Assembly (NCBI GenBank): GCA_001689515.1
Contig: LUJR01000009.1
Span: 136,563-200,562, forward strand
Source of the DNA: Bacteroidales bacterium M7
GTDB lineage: Bacteria; Bacteroidota; Bacteroidia; Bacteroidales; Muribaculaceae
Direction of reading: 5' to 3'
Length of the DNA stretch: 64,000 nucleotides
Positions within the stretch are counted from its first letter, which is position 1. The number at the start of each line of letters is the position of its first letter. The position numbers and the translations under genes are program-made. Positions 59,030-64,000 of this stretch are shown in pieces. The notes below the pieces were generated by a model, which had not been told where the DNA came from, searched no databases, and saw only the letters and a program-made list of their open reading frames with translations.

Positions 59030-59102
59030 TGTAGGGACGCGGTGTGCCGCGTCATCGCATCAGGCGGTTGCGTTTGATGACGCGGCACACCGCGTCCCTA
59101 CA
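59030..59102. repeat. P2 palindromic pair
   Basis: TGTAGGGACGCGGTGTGCCG and inverted CGGCACACCGCGTCCCTACA about 30 bases apart, between the antiporter and the MgtC gene. Confidence 0.9.
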
Positions 59103-59134
59103 AGTATGTGTCTCATTTAAACCAATTAGAGGGG

Positions 59135-59857
59135 TCAGAAACCGGGCTGACTTGTGATGGCTATGGTGTCGGTGGGATAGACTTTGCCGAGGCTGTCAAG
59201 CAGCTTGGGGTAGGACGCCGATTCGTTAATGAGGATTATGAGATTGAGGCTGGTCTGCTGGTGTTCATAGTCATACTGCACGTAGATGTTGACGAGCTGA
59301 CCGCCATGGTCGTGCAGTACTGTGCGATATGGCTCGATATCAGTCACTATACCTGGCAACGACAGACGGATGGTACGAGAGAAGCTTCCCATGCTCATTC
59401 GGTGCTCGATGTTTTCGAGCAAGATGAGGATAAAGAGTATCATCAGCGTCGCGACAATAGATACGGTGTACAGACCGCTTCCTACAGCCAAACCTATCAT
59501 TGCCACCATCCATATGCCGGCAGCCGTGGTAAGTCCACGCACGGAGCCTTTCATCTGTATGATGGCACCTGCACCGAGGAAACCTATGCCTGATACGACC
59601 TGTGCGGCGATACGAGTAGGGTCACCGTGGATTTCGCCCATCAGTTCTTGAGGCACATAGATTGACACAAGCATCGCCAATGTCGCACCCATGGATATAA
59701 GGGCAAATGTGCGGATGCCGGCTGTCTGCCCCTTGCGCTTTCGTTCAAAGCCTACTGCGCATCCGAGCAGCATGCTCAGTAGCAGTCGCCATATGCATGC
59801 CGAGAGGGTCAGTTCGGTGCTGACGAAGTCTTGAAATGCGTTGGTTATGTAATCCAT
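59135..59857 (-). CDS. MgtC/SapB family membrane protein
   Basis: The 240-residue protein has the MgtC N-terminal membrane domain of about five spans: LSACIWRLLLSMLLGCAVGFERKRKGQTAGIRT (in parts: LLLGCAVGFER, GIRTFALISMGATLAM), GDPTRIAAQVVSGIGFLGAGAII and VRGLTTAAGIWMVAMIGLAVGSGLY. These are the conserved Glu/Arg-Thr and GIGFLGAG features. An ACT-like soluble C-terminus follows (YVQYDYEHQQTSLNLIILI). Members are linked with Mg2+ limitation and survival inside hosts. Its partner P-type ATPase is not present. Confidence 0.9.
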   Translation of the reverse strand: MDYITNAFQDFVSTELTLSACIWRLLLSMLLGCAVGFERKRKGQTAGIRTFALISMGATLAMLVSIYVPQELMGEIHGDPTRIAAQVVSGIGFLGAGAIIQMKGSVRGLTTAAGIWMVAMIGLAVGSGLYTVSIVATLMILFILILLENIEHRMSMGSFSRTIRLSLPGIVTDIEPYRTVLHDHGGQLVNIYVQYDYEHQQTSLNLIILINESASYPKLLDSLGKVYPTDTIAITSQPGF

Positions 59858-59890
59858 GTCATATTGATGGTGATATCGTTTGTGTTACGC

Positions 59891-60796
59891 TTATTTCTTC
59901 ATGGTGAAGTGTCGCGAGCAGAGTCGGTAGCCGTCGGTGAACAGTTCTACCGTGTAATCGCCAGGATTGAGGGCGGTGTTCACGTCCCAGTAGATGTGTA
60001 TGCCGGATAGCTCCTCGCCTGAGTATTCTATGGTCTTACGGGCAGAGCAGGGGACGTTTCCGCCCTCGAAAGCAAACGAGCCGGCACCACCAAGTAGTGT
60101 GCCTTCGGGGCTGACAAGGCGGAGATAGATGACCTTAGAGCCCACGGGAGTGGAGTTGTTCTGCGGGATGGTAAAGGTCACCATCAGCTGCTTTGCCTTG
60201 GTGATGTTTTTCTCGGTTTTGCCGTTTTTCTTAAGGGCGGTCAGACTTACGCCGGTTACGTTGAGTTTTTCGGCGAGAGTCATGCGCTGCGAGAGTGCGG
60301 CATTTTTCTCTGTCTCGGTGTTGATGCGGGTCGAGAGTTGTTCGTTCTGGGCTTTTACTTCCGCATTTTCGGCGCGCAGTCCCTGATTTTCCTTGTTGAG
60401 CGAGTCGATCTGGGCTACATAATGGCGGAGCAGCCCTTTGAGAGTGCCTATCTCGTCCTGTAGCTGCTTGATTTTTGCCTGAGACAGGTTGCGTTCGTTT
60501 TTCATCTGCTTCATGAGGTCTTCGACCTTGTTTTTGGCAGCAGTGTATTTCGCGAGAATGCTGTCGTTGGCGAGTTTGATAGCCTGATTTTCATACATCT
60601 GAAACTCGTTGTTGATAGCTGCGTACTCGTTGCTGAGTTTCAACTGCTCGTTGCTCAGCTGAAGCTGTTCGTTTTCGCTGCGGGCTTCGGAAACCTCATT
60701 GCGGAGCGACTGCACTTTAAATACGGCGAGTACCACTGCTACTACCAGCAGTACGCCTATGACTATCGCTCCTATTTTCAGAGTCTTTACGTTCAT
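59891..60796 (-). CDS. Membrane-anchored coiled-coil protein
   Basis: The 301-residue protein has one N-terminal membrane span (LKIGAIVIGVLLVVAVVLAVF), a long coiled coil (about 30-175) with repeated Glu-Asn-Glu-Gln-Leu units (ENEQLQLSNEQLKLSNEY), and a small C-terminal beta domain (TKAKQLMVTFTIPQN, VIYLRLVSPEGTLLGG, YTVELFTDGYRL, SRHFTMKK). I recognise the layout as a conserved Bacteroidales hypothetical protein but know no function. It would sit on the periplasmic side. It lies 33 bases downstream of MgtC's start. Confidence 0.8.
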   Translation of the reverse strand: MNVKTLKIGAIVIGVLLVVAVVLAVFKVQSLRNEVSEARSENEQLQLSNEQLKLSNEYAAINNEFQMYENQAIKLANDSILAKYTAAKNKVEDLMKQMKNERNLSQAKIKQLQDEIGTLKGLLRHYVAQIDSLNKENQGLRAENAEVKAQNEQLSTRINTETEKNAALSQRMTLAEKLNVTGVSLTALKKNGKTEKNITKAKQLMVTFTIPQNNSTPVGSKVIYLRLVSPEGTLLGGAGSFAFEGGNVPCSARKTIEYSGEELSGIHIYWDVNTALNPGDYTVELFTDGYRLCSRHFTMKK

Positions 60797-60827
60797 CGTG
60801 GTGTATTATGTTGGATGTGTGACAAAG

Positions 60828-61514
60828 TCAATAATATATGATGCGTCGGCGGTCAATGCTGTAGCGGGTTGTGGGCAGCGAGTCACCGGCAGTGTGGGTA
60901 GTCCAGATGGTCAGACGCTCGGTCCAGTTGCCCCGTTTGTCATATTTGCGATACACGTTATGTGCCGCAGTATCAAACTTCGGATCGTTGGAGTGTATCT
61001 GCTCTCCTATGATGCGTCCGTAGTCATCGGTGATGACGTAGCTGACCGTGGTTGGCGATGACACTTTGTGGTGATTCTCATCGATATGCTCGAAATCGTA
61101 TGAGTCCTTCAGATAGCCCGGATGGATGGCGGGATAGTTGGGCGCACGGTCTTCCCAATGCTCTATGCGTCCGTTTTCATCGCGGCGTATGCGTTCGTGT
61201 TCTTTTGCTATGTAGCCGCCTTCGGTGGAGAAGTATGCCGTGGATTCCACTATGTTGCGTCCGGCGGTATCGATGGCAAGTTTGTTGTCATTGTCGCGTA
61301 CCACGTCATAAAAAGTGGTACGGCGGCATGATTTAACCGGACCAGCCAGTTCATAGTGGCGCAGGTCGGGAGTGGATACCTGTGAGGAGATTACCCCTGC
61401 ATAATCAAACTCTTCGATATCGGCTTCCTCGGACTCGGAGTCATTGGCTGACGATGAGCATGACCATGTCAGCAGGCAGGAAACGGTGAGCATTAATACG
61501 TTGCGTAAAAACAT
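60828..61514 (-). CDS. Hypothetical lipoprotein
   Basis: The 228-residue protein has a signal sequence ending LLTWSC (Cys19 lipobox-like), then a strongly acidic stretch (DSESEEADIEEFD) and a charged beta-rich body with repeated YDxxGR-like turns (DYGRIIGEQ, RKYDKRGNWTERLTIW), reminiscent of RHS/YD-type or DUF-type beta repeats but too short to assign. I do not recognise a family. It lies 31 bases upstream of the coiled-coil gene on the same strand and may be cotranscribed. Confidence 0.7.
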   Translation of the reverse strand: MFLRNVLMLTVSCLLTWSCSSSANDSESEEADIEEFDYAGVISSQVSTPDLRHYELAGPVKSCRRTTFYDVVRDNDNKLAIDTAGRNIVESTAYFSTEGGYIAKEHERIRRDENGRIEHWEDRAPNYPAIHPGYLKDSYDFEHIDENHHKVSSPTTVSYVITDDYGRIIGEQIHSNDPKFDTAAHNVYRKYDKRGNWTERLTIWTTHTAGDSLPTTRYSIDRRRIIYY

Positions 61515-61632
61515 AAAATGTATTATATAATGTAGTATGCAAAATTACATATTTGTGTCGGATATTTCAACTTAACTCGCTTATAACTCGCAATTATGAA
61601 AATTTAAGTTATCGCTTTAGGAAATATTTCGT

Positions 61633-61640
61633 TAAATTTG
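61633..61640 (+). promoter_or_regulatory. -7 box for mdh
   Basis: TAAATTTG matches TAnnTTTG, about 50 bases before the mdh ATG at 61691. Confidence 0.55.
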
Positions 61641-61690
61641 CAATCAGAATTTCTGAAACAATATAACTCAATATTTATCACAGCAAAGCT

Positions 61691-62620
61691 ATGTCTAAGG
61701 TAACAGTAGTAGGTGCCGGTAATGTAGGTGCCACATGTGCAAATGTTTTGGTTACTAATTCGGTAGCCGATGAAGTAGTGCTCATCGATATCAAGGAGGG
61801 TCTCTCTGAAGGTAAGGCGATGGATATCATGCAGACCGCAAATATCCTCAACATCAACACACGTCTGACCGGTGTGACCAATGATTACTCCAAGACTGCC
61901 GACAGCGATGTCGTTGTCATCACATCCGGTATCCCCCGCAAGCCTGGTATGACTCGCGAGGAACTTATCGGTGTCAACGCCGGTATCGTCAAGTCAGTGA
62001 CAGAGAGCGTCCTCAAATATTCTCCCAACGCTATCATCCTCTGCGTATCCAACCCTATGGATACCATGACTTATCTCATCCACAAGACATCAGGTATGCC
62101 CAAAAACCGCATCATCGGCATGGGCGGTGCTCTTGACAGCGCGCGTTTCAAGTATTTCCTCAGCCAGGCTCTCGGTGCCAATGCTACCGAAGTTGAAGGC
62201 ATCGTGATCGGTGGCCACGGCGATACCACCATGATACCTCTGACCCGCTACGCTGCTTATCGCGGCATCCCAGCATCTTCACTCATGGATGCGGAGAAGC
62301 TCCAGAAGGTAGCTGCGGACACTATGGTAGGCGGTGCAACTCTCACCAAGCTTCTTGGCACATCTGCATGGTATGCTCCCGGTGCTGCTGCAGCTCAGGT
62401 GGTGGCTGCTGTGCTCCATGACCAGAAGAAGCTCATCAGCTGCTCTGCTCTCCTCGACGGCGAATATGGCGAAAAGGATCTCTGCATCGGCGTTCCCTGC
62501 GTGCTCGGCCGCAACGGTATCGAGAAAATCGTTGAGTTTGACCTCAATGAGGAGGAAAAGGCTCTATTTGCCAAGAGCGCAGAGGCTGTGCACAAGACTA
62601 ACGCTGCTCTCAACGCTTGA
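61691..62620 (+). CDS. mdh: Malate dehydrogenase
   Basis: This TCA-cycle enzyme interconverts malate and oxaloacetate with NAD. The 309-residue protein is of the LDH-like MDH type: VVGAGNVGATCANVL (NAD loop), VVITSGIPRKPGMTREELI with the Arg pair on the mobile loop, CVSNPMDTMTYL, MGGALDSARFKYFL with the Arg that binds substrate, and GGHGDTTMIPLTRYA with the catalytic His. Codon use is C-ending and highly biased, as in well-expressed genes. It has its own promoter box and a hairpin after it (62651-62682). Confidence 0.95.
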   Translation: MSKVTVVGAGNVGATCANVLVTNSVADEVVLIDIKEGLSEGKAMDIMQTANILNINTRLTGVTNDYSKTADSDVVVITSGIPRKPGMTREELIGVNAGIVKSVTESVLKYSPNAIILCVSNPMDTMTYLIHKTSGMPKNRIIGMGGALDSARFKYFLSQALGANATEVEGIVIGGHGDTTMIPLTRYAAYRGIPASSLMDAEKLQKVAADTMVGGATLTKLLGTSAWYAPGAAAAQVVAAVLHDQKKLISCSALLDGEYGEKDLCIGVPCVLGRNGIEKIVEFDLNEEEKALFAKSAEAVHKTNAALNA

Positions 62621-62650
62621 TATCCTCATTCTGATTCTATTTCATAGCAT

Positions 62651-62682
62651 AAGGGATGCGATGCGTAGGTGTCGCATCCCTT
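62651..62682 (+). terminator. Hairpin after mdh
   Basis: AAGGGATGCGA pairs with TCGCATCCCTT (11 bp) 30 bases after the mdh stop, with AGCA/TGCT extending the stem. No long T-run follows. Confidence 0.6.
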
Positions 62683-62766
62683 GTGCTTAATATATGGTAT
62701 GCGTGTCTGAACTATAAACTATCGGAGCTGCATGCTTGTTTTAATCTTTAAATATATCTGATGATT

Positions 62767-63192
62767 ATGAAACGTCCTATGCTTTTAATTGCCGCATTGG
62801 CAATCGTTGCATGCGGTTCCTGCCAGTCAAAGAATAAATCTGAACAGCCAGTGGCTGCTTCGACTGACTCTATCGCCGCATATGAATCAAAAACTACAGT
62901 GAAAGAGGTGGATAACAGCCTGCCCATAGTCTATGACTTCTCGGCGGTATGGTGCGGTCCGTGCAAACTGTTCGCTCCGGTTTTCGAAAAAGTATCTAAG
63001 GAGTATGCCGGCAAGGCGAACTTTGTCAAGGTTGATGTAGATACCAATCCCGAACTTGCCCAGCAGTGGAACATCCGTTCCGTGCCGACCATCATTGTGG
63101 CGCATCCCACCACACGCCAGTATGCCATGGCTCAGGGTGCCATGTCAGAGGAAGACTTCAAGGCATTCCTTGACCAAGCGCTTAAGCCCTAA
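62767..63192 (+). CDS. Thioredoxin-fold lipoprotein
   Basis: The 141-residue protein has a leader ending in a lipobox-like IVAC (Cys16), then a thioredoxin domain: VYDFSAVWCGPCKLFAPVF with the redox pair C-G-P-C, NFVKVDVDTNPELAQQWNIRSVPTIIV (cis-Pro in SVPT) and a final helix ending ALKP. It should reduce or exchange disulfides in the periplasm. The ATG at 62767 is used; an earlier in-frame ATG at 62761 adds two residues and cannot be excluded. It is followed by a P1 pair, then rpsP on the other strand. Confidence 0.9.
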   Translation: MKRPMLLIAALAIVACGSCQSKNKSEQPVAASTDSIAAYESKTTVKEVDNSLPIVYDFSAVWCGPCKLFAPVFEKVSKEYAGKANFVKVDVDTNPELAQQWNIRSVPTIIVAHPTTRQYAMAQGAMSEEDFKAFLDQALKP

Positions 63193-63330
63193 AGACGGTT
63201 TTGGACATCAATCAAGGATGATGAAGGATTGCTCCATGTAGGTTTCACCTCCTGCTGGTTAATGTTTTACCATACATAGGTGTCAAAATGGAGTGGCACA
63301 ACTCGCCAATCCAATTCTTCACATGAATTT

Positions 63331-63414
63331 TGTAGGGATATGCTGTGGCATGTCCGCCCTTAGGAATAATATGCGAGAATGTTATGGAAAGCGGACATGC
63401 CACGGCATGTCCCT
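63331..63414. repeat. P1 palindromic pair
   Basis: TGTAGGGATATGCTGTGGCA and inverted ACATGCCACGGCATGTCCCT about 35 bases apart, in the gap 63193-63529 between the thioredoxin gene and rpsP. Confidence 0.9.
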
Positions 63415-63458
63415 CATTGAGCTGTTTCACAATGCATTGAAATCTAATATGGTGTTGT

Positions 63459-63508
63459 CCAACATAAAAGCCGATGGCGTGTATACACGCCATCGGCTTT
63501 TATGTTGG
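63459..63508 (-). terminator. 50-bp perfect palindrome ending rpsP
   Basis: Two 25-base arms (CCAACATAAAAGCCGATGGC...) are exact complements with no unpaired loop. The A-run and T-run within the arms make it a bidirectional terminator 21 bases after the rpsP stop. Confidence 0.85.
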
Positions 63509-63529
63509 TTGGTTGTGTTGCCGGATGGA

Positions 63530-64000
63530 TTATTCGGCGGCGGGAGCCTCTTCAGCAGCGGGAGCTTCCTCTGCGGGAGCTGCGGCAGCAGCGGCTTCAG
63601 CCTCAGCGGCAGCCTTGGCTGCTTCAAGCTCGGCTTTCTTCTTGGCTACTTCCTCAGCCTTGGCTTTGTTGACAGCCTGCTCGGCTTCGAAACGCTTCTT
63701 GAGGTCAAGCTCTTTCTTGCTTGCCATGTCGGCCTTCAGAGAGTCAACTTGAGCCTGCTTCTTGGCTTTCCAAGCCTCAAAACGCTTCTGGGCTTCGGCT
63801 TCGTCGAAAGCGCCTTTCTTGACACCGCCCTGGAGGTGCTTCATGAGCATCACACCTTCCTTAGAGAGGATTGAACGCACTGTGTCGGTAGGTTCAGCAC
63901 CGACATTTACCCAATACAAGGCCCGCTCGAAGTTTAAAGTTATTGTAGCAGGATTAGTGTTCGGATTATAGGAACCTATCCTTTCAATAAATTTACCATC
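63530..64000 (-). CDS. rpsP: 30S ribosomal protein S16, partial, with Ala/Glu-rich tail
   Basis: The N-terminus is cut by the window end; 157 residues are visible, opening DGKFIERIGSYNPNTNPATI. The S16 fold continues with LNFERALYWVNVGAEPTDTV and MMKHLQGGV-like MLMKHLQGGVKKG. Bacterial S16 usually ends soon after; here a charged helical extension (FEAWKAKKQAQVDSLK...) and a low-complexity tail of Ala, Glu and Pro (AAAAAPAEEAPAAEEAPAAE) add about 100 residues, as in other Bacteroidota S16 proteins. The protein binds 16S rRNA early in 30S assembly. It ends at the palindromic terminator 63459-63508. Confidence 0.93.
   Translation of the reverse strand, partial: DGKFIERIGSYNPNTNPATITLNFERALYWVNVGAEPTDTVRSILSKEGVMLMKHLQGGVKKGAFDEAEAQKRFEAWKAKKQAQVDSLKADMASKKELDLKKRFEAEQAVNKAKAEEVAKKKAELEAAKAAAEAEAAAAAAPAEEAPAAEEAPAAE

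Overview
The window is chromosomal DNA of a Bacteroidales bacterium, most likely a gut Muribaculaceae-like species (family assignment is inference). Signs: Bacteroidota-type -7 boxes (TAnnTTTG) ahead of several genes, few Shine-Dalgarno sequences, BspA-like LRR proteins and an M6 protease with type IX-like C-terminal tails, TonB-receptor-like barrels, a Wzi/PCMD surface cluster and an S16 ribosomal protein with an Ala/Glu-rich tail. No rRNA, tRNA, CRISPR array, transposase or phage gene was seen.

Layout. 1-11.5 kb: housekeeping genes mostly on the plus strand (pepD; muramidase-parE-coaD-S41 protease; DUF805; purN; Wzi-like/lipocalin-like/PCMD surface genes). 12-23.8 kb: a minus-strand accessory block that reads as a peptide natural-product (RiPP) locus: TPR membrane regulator, DUF3244-like secreted protein, three small double-glycine precursor peptides, a radical SAM/SPASM maturase, a stand-alone plug-domain protein, an outer-membrane barrel, a C39-peptidase ABC exporter and a small membrane protein. 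24-32 kb: tsaC, AI-2E-type permease, dnaK, a zeta-toxin-like pair, ogt and an Fsr-like MFS pump. 32-45 kb: secreted M6 protease, dinB, rluB-type pseudouridine synthase with a long Gln/Gly/Tyr/Arg repeat tail, asnS, an orphan RseC-family gene, an outer-membrane barrel, an ion channel and rlmD. 45-64 kb: CDF transporter, htpG, Dabb protein, two tandem BspA-like LRR proteins, an asymmetric ABC-F ATPase, an AT-rich membrane gene, CPA2 antiporter, MgtC, two hypothetical envelope proteins, mdh, a thioredoxin lipoprotein and the rpsP end.

The main discovery candidate is the RiPP locus. All three precursors share E-I-[IL]-x5-L-x2-I-[KR]-G-G with identical spacing, which fits cleavage by the C39 domain of the neighbouring exporter. 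Two of the three predicted cores carry C-x-x-N-N-C. A strong hairpin between the precursors and the maturase could set precursor over enzyme expression. Nothing in the sequence tells the product's chemistry or activity.

Intergenic DNA is unusually rich in dispersed palindromic elements. I distinguish P1 (around GGACATGCCATGGCATGTCC), P2 (around GGGACGCGGCGTGCCGCGTC), P3 (a roughly 290-bp nested inverted repeat) and further single large inverted repeats. P3 copies sit inside P1 or P2 remnants. No mobilising enzyme for any of them lies in the window.
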